Shown here: positions 1 to 10,476 of the stretch, in pieces | Layout of the letters: the number at the start of each line of letters is the position of its first letter | How positions within the stretch are numbered: position 1 is the first letter of the stretch | Assembly (NCBI GenBank): GCA_031216445.1 | Contig: CM062214.1 | Coordinates: 26,566,501 to 26,630,500 of the forward strand | Direction of reading: 5' to 3' | Length of the DNA stretch: 64,000 nt | Origin: Lateolabrax maculatus | Lineage: Eukaryota; Chordata; Actinopteri; Acropomatiformes; Lateolabracidae | Translations under genes and position numbers: made by a program | The notes under the pieces: generated by a model | Told to the model about the DNA's origin: nothing | Database searches by the model: none | Seen by the model: the letters and a program-made list of their open reading frames with translations, nothing else

Positions 1-300
1 GGCGGTCCCCTGTCTTGGCCCGGTAAGAAGTCAGCGGGGCGTCGCCCTGGTGAGTCTTTAAGTGACAGAATCTAATTCTCAGCACATAAGTCAAAAGGGG
101 CACAGGAGGGAACCCACTGTGCGAGCGGGGCTCTGGTGAAGGCAGCGCAATTAGCCAATGATGCCTGATTTTCCCGCTTTCTTTGTCCTGACGTCCTTTC
201 CTCACCCTAGCAGCCGACTTCCTCGGAGGGTCAGAGTTCAGCTCAGTGAAATGTGTGCCAGCGGGCTCGGGGCGTCTCCAGGGGAAGACATGATGTTTCT
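1..300 (+). other. GC-richer window edge with two splice-donor sequences; possible exon end
   Basis: The first bases are GC-rich and run into two good 5' splice-site sequences on the plus strand: CCG|GTAAGA with the intron starting at 23, and CTG|GTGAGT with the intron starting at 50. A CCAAT word in a good context lies near 155. The left edge could therefore be the last bases of an exon that begins outside the window, with the following DNA as intron. Nothing upstream is visible, so reading frame and gene identity cannot be judged. Chance donors are common, so confidence is low. Confidence 0.25.
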
Positions 301-654
301 GTGATACATCCAAGGCCTTTACTGCACACTGCAGTGGATGGTTCTTTAATACATTTCCACTGTATTCTAGTCCAATTTTAGTTTTAAAAATCAGGTTGGA
401 AAAAAGGTGTTTTTTATTGCTCCTCGACTCTAGAGGCATTATCTTTACGTCTCAGGGAAGTGAAATCAGTGGACATCTTTAAAATCTCAACATTCCCTTT
501 TTAACAACTGTGTTTTGTTGTATATTTTCCCCCAATGTCTCTTATTGCTGGGGACTTTTTCTGAAAATATGATCCCTTCCTGCCTTTCTGTAGCTCTACT
601 GAAATGGCTTCACTTTAACACTAGAGATGTTGATTTAATTGGCATTTGAGATTA
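301..654. other. AT-rich non-coding stretch
   Basis: No open frame, repeat or recognisable motif that I can support; T-rich tracts around 400-540 only. Confidence 0.6.
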
Positions 655-870
655 TTATGTCCCCATTTACACCTGGTGTTAACATACAATGTGCATTTGG
701 ATATCTAATCTAGATAAGGAAAACTAATGCAAGCAGAACACATAACAGTCAGAGTGCGGTCAGATCAGCCAGACCACCTTGCATTATGACAAATTGCATT
801 TAGACCAATTTCAGCTCGGTCTAAATGCAATCTGTGCACTTTGGCCACATTCTTAAGACGAAAAGCTGAA
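655..870. repeat. MITE-like interspersed repeat with perfect internal hairpin
   Basis: Contains a perfect 14-bp inverted repeat, ATTGCATTTAGACC at 793-806 against its reverse complement at 818-831, with an 11-nt loop. The left part (about 664-690) has a 'TTTACACCTGGTGTTAACAT' phrase of the kind I associate with short non-autonomous DNA elements of fish. Terminal inverted repeats and a target-site duplication were not found, so the boundaries are approximate and the class is not assigned. Confidence 0.4.
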
Positions 871-1339
871 GTTTACCAAAACAACGCCTATTCCTGCTGT
901 CTCAAGCTGCCTGTCAAAAAACACAGATGACCCTGGCAATGGAAAAATTAGAGCCCTAACAGCAGCATTGCTTCGAGGGACCACTATTATATGCAAGACA
1001 ACAGGTCATGTTACCAACAGGGGTTGGTGAACCTTAGTTCCTTTAGTAGTATAAGTAATGTTACTAAAATGGCTGCCAAAAAGTTGCTTATGGATGCCTT
1101 TGGCTGTCTTGTGACTTTCGCCTTGCAAGACGTAGACCCTTGAGAGTCGTCCTGACCCAAGACGCTCCATGTTCTCGACAGCTCTGCCTACCTAATTTGC
1201 ATATTGACTTTTTTGCATTACAAATGGGCTTTGACATGATCCGTGGTAACCAGAAAGTATCAATGTTTGCATTATTGTGACTACACATTTCAGTTGTCCC
1301 AGGAAGACTGGAAACTTGGGTCTGCTCCACAGACTGTAT
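871..1339. other. Non-coding stretch
   Basis: Mixed-composition DNA. A 95-codon minus-strand open frame (1088-1375) runs into the neighbouring repeat, has no recognisable domain and no splice support. Confidence 0.55.
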
Positions 1340-1560
1340 TAAAGAAGTGGGCGTCGCCTCCGTGACGTCACCCACTGGTTTGTGAACGGCCGTTTTGAAG
1401 CCGCGAGTTTGGCGTTTTGTCCGTCGTCATCTTGTTTTTGTGGAACCAGAAGTGACGTTAGTCTGACGAAAGGGTTACGCTGCCTTTATCCTGATTGGCG
1501 GGTGCCGTGGTAACAACTTGTCAATCACACGGGAGCCCTGACATCAAGCACGTCAGACCA
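1340..1560 (+). repeat. CpG-bearing teleost interspersed repeat fragment
   Basis: The string with GTGACGTCACCCACTGG, GTTTTGAAGCCGCGAGTTTGG and GTCGTCATCTTGTTTTTGTG, followed by an 'ACCAGAAGTGAC' phrase and a 'TTGTCAATCACAC' phrase, resembles a repeat I remember as widespread in fish introns and 3' UTRs. It is locally CpG-rich against an AT-rich background, as expected of an inserted element. The recognition is from memory, without a library search, and both edges are approximate. Confidence 0.55.
1363..1370. promoter_or_regulatory. Perfect palindromic CRE word (TGACGTCA) inside a repeat
   Basis: TGACGTCA is the full CREB/ATF palindrome. It sits inside the repeat at 1340-1560 and I remember it as part of that family, so it probably came with the insertion. 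Whether it is bound or active is unknown. Confidence 0.4.
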
Positions 1561-3460
1561 AACAACAGGAGTATTCAACAACAGAAATGGTGCATTTCTT
1601 TTTTTTTGATTTTAGGTATTTATGTAAGCTTATCATGCAGAGGGACTCAATTTGTTGTATGTAGTATCAAATTAATTTCTCAAAGAATAACGCACAATTG
1701 CTGCTGAACAACATGCAAATAATACATTTCTCCGGATAGATGGGTGATTATTTTATCTTTTGAAAGAGGCTGTGGTATATACAAGGTAATAACCTCCAAG
1801 GTCTTCTGTTTTCGAATGAATAATTCTCTCCCAGGAGGCAAAGAACTCCCTCCAGTGCCTCCCTGTCAAGTAACCACCTCAGAGGGTGTTATCCCCTGCC
1901 ACACAAGGAGTGGAAAACAGGTATCATAACTCGATCTGAATGCAGACACCTGTGGTCAGAAGCTGAAGAAAATTCCCCTGATAAGGTTCTGAGTTAAAGA
2001 AAAAACATGAAATACTGGTCTCAAATTAAATTAATTTCACAGCAAAGCTGATTCAGTGTTGCCTCAGTTTTCTCTTATTAGCACGCTGTAAACAAAGCTC
2101 GTATCCCTGCAGCCTCCTTTTGTTTCCAGACCTGCAAAAATGTAAAAAGCAGAGGAGAAGATGGTTGTATAACAATGATAAATGTGCATCCTCACTTACA
2201 ATGAGATGCAGAGGGTGCGGCACAAACAAGCTTCTAGAGATCTGTCTCAGCCGGTATTAAGGCCTTCAAATGAATATAGATCAGAGGTTGAAACAGATCT
2301 GACAGGTGTCTAAAGAAGCAGCTGGTGCCAGCTCCTGCCTGTTGCTGCCTGCACATCCATAAACAGTGATTACTGTGAGATTAGGATGACTCAAATTGTT
2401 GAAATTTGTGAGTCTTGCATGAGCTTGTGATGTCTATGAGATTCAAGAAAACTACCGAGACTTTGCTTCTGACTGACCAGGATAACACCTGATGTGATTC
2501 CTGGTGATTTCAAAAACGAATTAAATCAATTCCAGTGTTAATAGTGCACCCAAAGATATACGACTTGTGATGGGGCCCTCAAAGTGAATATAAAAAAAGA
2601 AACTTTTGAGTCACAGGGCACATGGGGAGGAATCGATATCTCAGGAAATAACAAACCCCTAAAGACTATATTTAGCCACATGCAACCCTGACATCTGTTG
2701 TGCTAACAGCCATAGAGAGACTTGCTTCCCACATTCCCTCGTGTTCAACTTCAAATGGAAGCAATTACTTGACTGTTTGCTTTCTGGTGTACAAAGTGGT
2801 ATAAGACAACAGACCTTACTGCATTGTTTTCCTTTGCTCCCCTAAAGCCGCAGTAGATAACTTTGGAGCGAGAATTTGAAAGTAATAAAATAAATAAAAA
2901 GTGTTTCTGTCCGCCCCCTCCCTTCATAAACTCAGTCTTTATACCAGGTTCCAGTGTATGCACGGGGTGTGCTTATATAAATGTAATTAATTCTGAATCT
3001 TTTATGCACAATGGCGCTCTGCTCACTCAATCTAGCTGTAACTAAAACATTCATCAGCAAAATTAATTTTGCTTTGTTTTTCAGCACAAATTAGCCAACG
3101 AGGCAACAAACACATTGTGTTTATGTACAGTGGGCAATCAAGCTTCACTCGACATTGGAGAGTCACTGTCGCTCCATTAACATCAAGCAAACCGAAACGA
3201 AAACCTTTCTAAAAATCTTATACGGATTCTATTTGCTACTGAAAATAACTTTGTTTTCTTTTGTTCTGATAAGCAAATTATTTGCTTGTCAATATTCAGT
3301 AAGTGTATCATGCTCCAGTGCAATGCAGTATTAAGATACGGCCTCTCTCGCTAAATAATAAACAAGTCTACAGCCGGAGAAACTGATGTAAAGCAGGTGT
3401 AATGTTTACCATGTTCACCGTCTTAGTTTAGCATGTTAATGTTCTGGGTATGTAATAAAA
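1561..3460. other. Unique-looking non-coding DNA
   Basis: AT-rich with short homopolymer tracts, for example T8 near 1600. The longest open frames are 60-70 codons, overlap on both strands and show no domain. No repeat family was recognised. Confidence 0.55.
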
Positions 3461-3640
3461 ACAGCGATTTCCAGTGCGACGGGATTTGAATCCGACGTGA
3501 CAATGGTCTTAAAGTCAATTTCTGTCTCACTTTTTGTGTCTAAAGTCCGCTCTACGTTCAGTCCTATGAACGTCCATCTTCATCCTCGTTGTGATTTTAG
3601 AGTATGCACGAGCTCTGCTGCCCTCTAGCGTCTACCCTTC
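3461..3640. other. CpG-containing patch of unclear origin
   Basis: Several CpGs occur within about 180 bases of otherwise CpG-poor DNA. It holds a 'GGATTTGAATCC' word that resembles a tRNA B box but has no tRNA fold around it, and the CTCF-like core listed next. It could be a decayed repeat. Confidence 0.3.
3618..3627 (-). promoter_or_regulatory. CTCF-like core motif, reverse orientation
   Basis: The minus strand reads TAGAGGGCAG, which fits all ten core positions of the known CTCF consensus YAGRKGGCRS. The four bases 5' of the core fit only two of four consensus positions (CCAS). This is a motif match only; such cores occur by chance and inside fish repeats. Confidence 0.3.
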
Positions 3641-4504
3641 TCGCGAACAATGCCGGATGCCTGAGGCAGAGGCAGACAAATGAAACCATTAAACACTGTA
3701 TTTGTTTTGTCTTTAGAGTTTACAGGTAGTTGGTAACAGATTCGACTGAGTTGTGCAGCTGACAGGCAGTTGGCACGCCTCAAGGCACCAAGCTTGTTTT
3801 GAATACAGAAAGATGAAAACACGCTCAGGCCAAGTCCCTGGTTGTAGAATGCAAAATATGAGGGTATACTGACACTCTCGAACTCTCGGACTGTGGTCCT
3901 GGATCTTTCTTCTTCCCTCTTGTTTCAGGCATTCCTTGATATCCTTCAAAAAAATTACAAAACGGAGCTCTCACTGACTTCTTTGATATTTTGTGAAAGA
4001 CATTAAGGACATTTAATTAAACCTAAAAATGTCACCCTGAAGGGTATAAAAGGATATGAAAAGGTCTTCTCTTTGTCATGTCATGTCACTATTAATCAAA
4101 TCTGGAGTACTGGAGAAAATGCTGCGCAATGCTCTTCAAGTAGGTCAAACTGCAGCATGTGACACAAATGTACAGTATATCTGAGCACTGGCATCTCCCT
4201 CTGAGAAACTCCATCAGATTATAAGACTTTCAGTGCATGCTTTGTCATTGTTTGGCCCCTTATCACTGGGAAAATGATGACGCCTGACTAGTAATTTCTT
4301 GTACTTTTGAGACAATAGCAAAGCCACTTATGAATCAGTCTCTTTTTACTCATCAGCTAAAAACCCAGTAAACAAATCAGCAACTGTTTGATAACCCCCA
4401 CACTTTTGCTGCATGCCTGTTAATTCTCTACTTTTTTTGGTGTAGTTTGTCAATGACTTAAACTGTATTTATTTAGAAAGTCTCATTGAGATAAAGATCT
4501 CTTT
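3641..4504. other. Non-coding stretch
   Basis: Short overlapping minus-strand open frames (3625-3822 and 3713-3949) show no domain. Nothing else was recognised apart from a T11 tract near 4501-4512. Confidence 0.5.
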
Positions 4505-4830
4505 TTTTTTTTACAAGTGAGACCTGAGAACAACTCACAACATGGTTCTGTCATTAAAGCTTTAAGTTAATAAAAGGTGTGGAGTTCATCAATAGTGGAC
4601 TATAACCTGCAGATGGCCTGGTTTACAGTAGGGGTATAATGGGAATCATCAGCATAAAAATGAGCTTTTCAGTTGGAAAATAAATATTATATATGTAGTG
4701 CTATATAAATAAAATTGACTTTACATTTATAGAGTAAATAGCAGGAGTTAATTTTGACCCTTGTGGGACCCATGTGGAAATTTGATTTGAAATTCCAGTC
4801 AGTGTATAATTAATAAAATTATGTTCCTTT
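4505..4830 (+). repeat. Degenerate teleost interspersed repeat with LINE-tail-like segment
   Basis: Two phrases resemble a repeat I remember from fish introns: 'ATCATCAGCATAAAAATGAG' near 4648, and 'TTTTGACCCTTGTGGGACCC' near 4752. Between them, 'GTGCTATATAAATAAAATTG' (about 4698) looks like the 3' tail shared by several fish LINEs. This is an old, diverged insertion; neither orientation nor ends can be fixed by eye. Confidence 0.4.
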
Positions 4831-7084
4831 ACTTGTAATGTAGAAGCCACAATTTTCAGCTTGTACAGTTTTCAGAATTCATGCTGCAACTTTCACACTT
4901 AACAGCTGACACGTTTTGTTGTTCACCCCAGTGTTTTTACAAAACTGCACCTGATCACATCACAAAGGCAGGTTAGGTTTACAAGGACACTGATGTGTTC
5001 AAGGATTATTCTCATCTGGTTCACATATTCCCCTGGCATGACGTATGCTATTTGACATGTTATAACAATAATATCACATCTTTTAATAAAACCCTAACAA
5101 TGTCAAACTTTTGTTTGACATTAGCTGCTGTCCTGGTCGATAGAAATTACCTTAATAAGAGGACATGGCAGGGAGTTTATTTTTTAGGGATTATTTCTTG
5201 GCTTTCTGTAAATTTCTGACATCATGCAGTGCATCCAGTAAAATGGCACTCATACTAAAACACCAACCAAGGCACAATTAAATAATCAACCAAACTTCAA
5301 CCAAAAGCAATTGACGGGCTTCATGTTTACTTTGATAGACTGTTGGGTTTGGACTATTTTTAAGTTGTTTGAAGTTGATTTTATACTGTACAAACATGAA
5401 TGGCAGGAAATTGCTTCTTCTGAGGGCTCAAATGCCAGTATTATTTGTTAAGTGGAGTAAGAAAAACATGGGAAAATGTTGATGGCTCTTACAATTTCTG
5501 TATGTGAATGTTCTTATTCACTGGTACATTTATTTGCATCATAGCTTTTAGTATCTGGCTTCCGAGACAGCGCAGCATCAGCCTGCCTTCACCATCATCC
5601 AGTATCATCACCAGGCTTCTCTAGATAATTTCCATCTGAAAGATGCTCCTTCCACAGAGAAAGAAATGCATCAAAAGCATCAACACACTTCGTTTTTTGC
5701 ATAAACAATACTTCAGAATTGAAGAATCACCAAAACAGATGAATATGTGAAGACTGCGCAACTTATTTAGGACTGATATTGGATGGTGCCATCCTTTTTA
5801 TGGAGTTGCATTGGCTTTTTATATGGATATCAAACTGTAGAAAGCCCTACATTTGTTGCAAATGAACATCGCTTCCAAACTAAATAAACATCCCCTCGTG
5901 TTGCATAATGTCTCAGTAAAAACATTGTGGCGTCAGAAAATGATCATGTGCATTGATGTCTTAGTTTCAGCTCGATAATTAGATGGTAATCTAGTTCTGT
6001 TTGGCGTACTCTTGTCTAATTAAGGGGCCTTATTGACTCCTGTCTGTCTACATGTTTTCCATCCAACAATGTTTGTTTATGCTCATCCATATTAAAAGAA
6101 ATCATATGCATGTCACCAGGCCTGATGCCTCTAGATCAATATTTTATGTAGAATCATGAATTAAAATTTGGATCTGCCCACCAGCCTGATACATTTCTGT
6201 GTTGCCTAAAAAGCTGAACAGTATTGTATTATTCAATTTCCACCAGATTATATTCTTCTCATCATGTTTTGTGCAACTTTATGTTGAAATCCACAAAGTG
6301 GGATTCTTTCTGCTCTTATGTATTTACAGTCAATATTTAATTTTTTGCTTGATGCATGGGATGTCTTTTCCAAAGCAAAGCTCACAGGGAACCTCAGAGC
6401 AGTGATCTGGAACAATACTGGATGATTTTTCAAAATTTTGAATTATGTTCAATGGCAATGTTGTTTTACATTCAATGCCACTGTTTTTAATATTACAAAA
6501 CCACAGTATTATAGTATAAAGTAACTTATGGTTAATGAATTCTGGTCTTCTGCATTTGAGTCTGGCATGCTAGACAACGTCCATATACCACTAGGACTGC
6601 CACACCCTAACTTTCCATCCTGCAACATAAAGGGCAAACCTCTTCTGGCAACATTGGCATTGTGCATAAATTACAAGATGCAGAATTGTCCTATGTTGAT
6701 GTAATTCCTATATGTCATGCAGATGTAATATACAGGGTTAAATATAGAGTACACACATTTTTCTCATGACTGCTGTCCAGCTGATCAGCTTCAACAGTTG
6801 AACATGTATAATACTGTAGCTTTCTTTCATCTCCTCAGGCCCTGAAAGGAAGATGATACTTCAAGGACAATAGTAAAGACTAGTGACATCTGCGGCATCA
6901 TTTGAAAAGATGAAAAGAGAAGTACTGCACCGAATTCATCACTATTTCATGGATCAACAAGGTAGCACTAATGGCATGTGATATGATTTCACCGAGCCTC
7001 TGCTGATCATACAGCAGATCTGACTGAGGCTGTGAAGCTACAATTTTATTAACTTTGGAAAAAAAAAAGAACAATCGGACTGAT
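4831..7084. other. Unique-looking non-coding DNA
   Basis: AT-rich. Open frames reach only 60-75 codons and look random. Nothing was recognised, although 5560-5660 is a mild GC/CpG rise. Confidence 0.5.
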
Positions 7085-7424
7085 ACGTTAGATTCTGCCT
7101 GACCACCTGACCCAGTCACCCGCTTAGCTGCTCCTCATCACTATCAGCCCCAGTGTTTATATAGAGGGCAGTTTTCAGCCAGCTTTTTGTCAGATCGTCT
7201 ATGTTGGATTGCCGCTGTAGTGTTTGAGCCAATCCTGCCAGTTCCCTACCCGCACCCTGTTACCCATTCTGCATGCCTGCTGTTTTCTGAATTTGTTTAC
7301 CTGCTCTGACTGTGTGCCTGTCGCCAGTTATAAGCCTGTTAACGTGACCTCTTTAACTTTGTAAGCTGCCTTCTACTCTGCCAGCTGAATCTCTGTCTGC
7401 ATTCGGGTCCTATTATTGACAGAA
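7085..7424 (+). mobile_element. LTR-like fragment of a Ty3/gypsy-type retrotransposon
   Basis: The order of signals is that of a fish gypsy-type LTR. A 'GCTGCTCCTCATCACTATCA' phrase is followed by TATA-like TTTATATAGAG at about 7156, then a long run of 'tgcctg/ctgtt' T/C/G-biased sequence. It ends in 'ATTCGGGTCCTATTATTGAC' then AGAA (about 7401-7424), which resembles the LTR end before the primer-binding region of such elements. No gag-pol coding sequence follows, so it would be a solo or truncated LTR. TG/CA ends and a 4-5 bp target duplication were not identified. The class is inferred from remembered sequence style. Confidence 0.45.
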
Positions 7425-8135
7425 ACCTGAGCTTTGACATGTACCTTTTTTTTTAATATTTATTTTATTTTACCTCTGCTATCTGTTGTGTGGTTCCCAG
7501 GGTCAGATGCTCCCGCCCGTTTCCTGGCTGTTGAACGTGGAGGTCCTGACTGGAGCGGCATCCCACCCGGAGCCCCAATCTGGCTGAAGCAATTGGGGGC
7601 GGTGACTACAAAAGAGCTGGCCAGCGGGTCGATCAGGGCAGCTGGTATGAGGGAACGGCTTGTCTGTGTGTTAAGATTGTAAGTGTGGAGTAGGTAAGTC
7701 TATGGTGTTTCTTGTTCAGACTGTTGGGTTGTTTGTGAAACCAGTAAGAGGACTGGGGCCAGGTGTAGCTCTCAGTTGATCCCTGATTTCCTTCACACAT
7801 ACAACCCCATTGTTAGCCGCACTAAAAAACAGTTTTAACTGTTTTAAAAAACAGTTTTAACTGTTTTTTTTGGTTTATTAGTATTAGAGGGACATTGAGT
7901 CTTTATTTTTATTTTCTGAAGTAGTTCAGTTAAAAAAGGGTCCTCCTTTTGTTATAATGGTTTCTTTGATTTGAACAGTACACACTGGCCCTTGTTCCTT
8001 TATGGCTTGCTTCTTTTGTTTCTGTGTTTTATAAACCATTTAAGTTCCTTGTTAATAAATAACTTTGGTTTACCTATTACATCTGGTTCTATGTTACTTC
8101 CTCTTTCCCCTAGTGAGCTGGGACGTAACAACGTT
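7425..8135 (+). repeat. Probable second repeat, possibly LTR-related
   Basis: Starts with a GC-rich block (7490-7660) and continues into AT-rich DNA. Near 8055-8130 there is an AATAAA signal followed by 'TCTGGTTCTATGTTACTTCC', 'CCCCTAGTGAGCTGGGACG' and TAACA, the style of an LTR R-U5 end. An 82-codon open frame (7434-7682) covers the GC-rich block but has no recognisable domain. The assignment is weak. Confidence 0.3.
7824..7867. repeat. Perfect 22-nt tandem duplication of a palindrome
   Basis: Two exact adjacent copies (7824-7845 and 7846-7867) of a unit in which AAAACAGTT is followed by TT and then AACTGTTTT, a 9-bp perfect stem. Both units can form hairpins, or one longer cruciform. Confidence 0.9.
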
Positions 8136-10452
8136 ACTGCAGTGTTTCTTTGCTTGTGCTGTCACATTCTAATGGTAAAACGAACAAACAGAACAGCTGT
8201 TTTCATCTGCTTTCCTGTGATGTGAAACCAAGGTCAGAGAAGAATGAAGGACAATTCCCTGGAAAGTCAAGCTCACAAAGTCTTTAACTCCTTCGTTGGA
8301 CTTCTGACTATACATTGGTTTGCCAAAAACCTTGTGTTTTAATGGTGAACATACTGTATATCTCCAAAATGATCACAGCCAACACATATTGCAGATTCAG
8401 ATTTCATACTGACGGACTGATACTTTTAAACACACCTGGAGGACACTGTTCACTGCTAGTGTCAACTTTTAGTAGTTTTCTGTGCATAAGGTGACTAAAA
8501 CCACTTAGTTATGATTAAGAAAATGTTGCGGTTAATTCCCCTGATATACAGTATATGGTATATTGTAGCCTCAAAACATTCTTCAGTATAATTAATTACT
8601 ATGTTAAAGTAGCCAGTAGAGGAGTGACAGTGTTTCAGCAGGGGCAGATTACTGCAATTAAACACTGGGCCTTTAAGTAATTTGTACTTTGCAGCTGAAT
8701 GGTTACATGGGTCCTCACTTAACTGCTGACTGAACAGTATTTCAGTATGCACTTACTGTATGGCCCCTGAGGAAAAATAAAATCATCCTCCTCAGCCGAG
8801 AAGTTTCATCAAAGTTCAGTGGCAGGCGTGTCCCTTGTTTTAAATCCATTTCCCCGCTTTGTAAGATGCTCTCTATTGCTCAGGAACAGACTCTGTACTC
8901 TGAACTTGTGCAGCATAAGGACATTCTAATGAATATTTATAGTATATTAAAAAGTTGATATGCATACAGTTACAGTTGATACAGTTTTACTATTCATGGT
9001 CCAGGAGGAAATTTGGGTCATATTTTTGCGACACTCCGAACTTTAGAAATTGTCAAGCTCATTAACTGCTAATCTTAGAAAGTGCGCGGTAATAATTTTC
9101 TTCATAGACAGTTTAAGATTCATGAGGTTGCATAATTGCTGGGTTATTAAATAGTTTTGGGACATTCAAAAAGATCTATGTGATATAAACAAGATGGAGA
9201 CACATTGGAGACGTTTTTCACTCTTAAATTGATAGCGATAAACAGTCAGGGACAGTTAGGCCAGAGTTTTGCTTATGAGCTGAAATGTTGAAAGAAATAA
9301 TCTAATTGTTAGTTGGTTTATTTGCAAATGTTGTACAGTAAATGTTGGACTAAATCCTCATTTTCAACAGCCGGATTTGAAATTTTGTGCAATAAGCATA
9401 TCTTAAAATGGAAATATGGAGAGTTCGGTGCAAGAAATAATTGTTCGAAATGAATTAAATAAGTTTATTCCCTTGTGAAATAACTAATATGCCTAGTCTA
9501 ACATACAATGGTGCATTGCTTTCTGCTTTTTGCTCTGAGCAAAGCAAGTCTCCAACTGGCCAAATCTAACCTCTCCATGAAGTGTTCACAATCTTAACCA
9601 CTGGCTAACCTTTAGCACGTCTAATTTCTGCTTTCGACACAGACAATGTGTTTCTCTATTGATATTTTTTATGTAAATCCTATAATCCCAGATTCAAGTT
9701 AAATTTTCCTTACGTTTCAATGTACTGTACTGATCTGACCTCAACTTTTACATAATGAGGCATTCTTCGTTTCATCTCGAGTCCAGCTTTATTTTTGGTG
9801 TCATTAACCCCTCTCTCCCACTTTGAATTTCAAGCAGCCAGAGCCCCAACGCCACAAAAAGGGACAGTGGATTACAAACAAAAACACATCAAAGTGATGC
9901 ATAAATTCACATCATTGCTTTGACTAATGTATGCAAACTGGATGTGCTACTTGCACGGCCAGGGGGGAGAACAGAAGGGAGCTCTTACGCATTCTAGTCA
10001 CATGTACTCGATGAGTGGAGAGGGCTTTTGATTTTACAGTAAATTTGAACAATCTCTTGATGTACAGGAGAAACAGAGACAGTCAATAGAAATATATAAT
10101 AAACTACAAGTCAAGAAAAATAGTTTAATTTTGATTTTGGCATCATCTTTGCACATGTAGCTGGCTCCTGCAGTAGTGAGAGGTCTGCAGCCCGGATGTT
10201 TTGCTTGAAAGCCTGTCTGTTTGTTTGAAACAGCCTCTAAGTAATTTGAAGAATGCGCCAAAATCAAAGTGTGAGTGTATACCACCTGTATTTGTGTTTG
10301 TGTGAAAGAAACAGCATGGTGTGAAGTATGTCACATCCAACACGCTCAATCTATTTTGAACATTTAATTGGCATTGACAACAAAACCAAGTGTAATTGGA
10401 CACGCATTGACATGCCAATCTTCTGCACAGTGTGTATCACTTTAACACACAG
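8136..10452. other. Unique-looking non-coding DNA
   Basis: AT-rich, with nothing supportable as a gene. The stretch near 9780-9960 is less AT-rich and slightly more complex; a conserved element there is possible but cannot be tested by eye. Confidence 0.5.
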
Positions 10453-10476
10453 ATGTATGTATGTATGTATGTATGT
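10453..10476 (+). repeat. (ATGT)6 microsatellite
   Basis: Six perfect ATGT units followed by GTAT. Confidence 0.95.

Noticed and set aside
3478..3510. tRNA B-box-like GGATTTGAATCC
   Set aside because: No A box at proper distance and no cloverleaf could be drawn.
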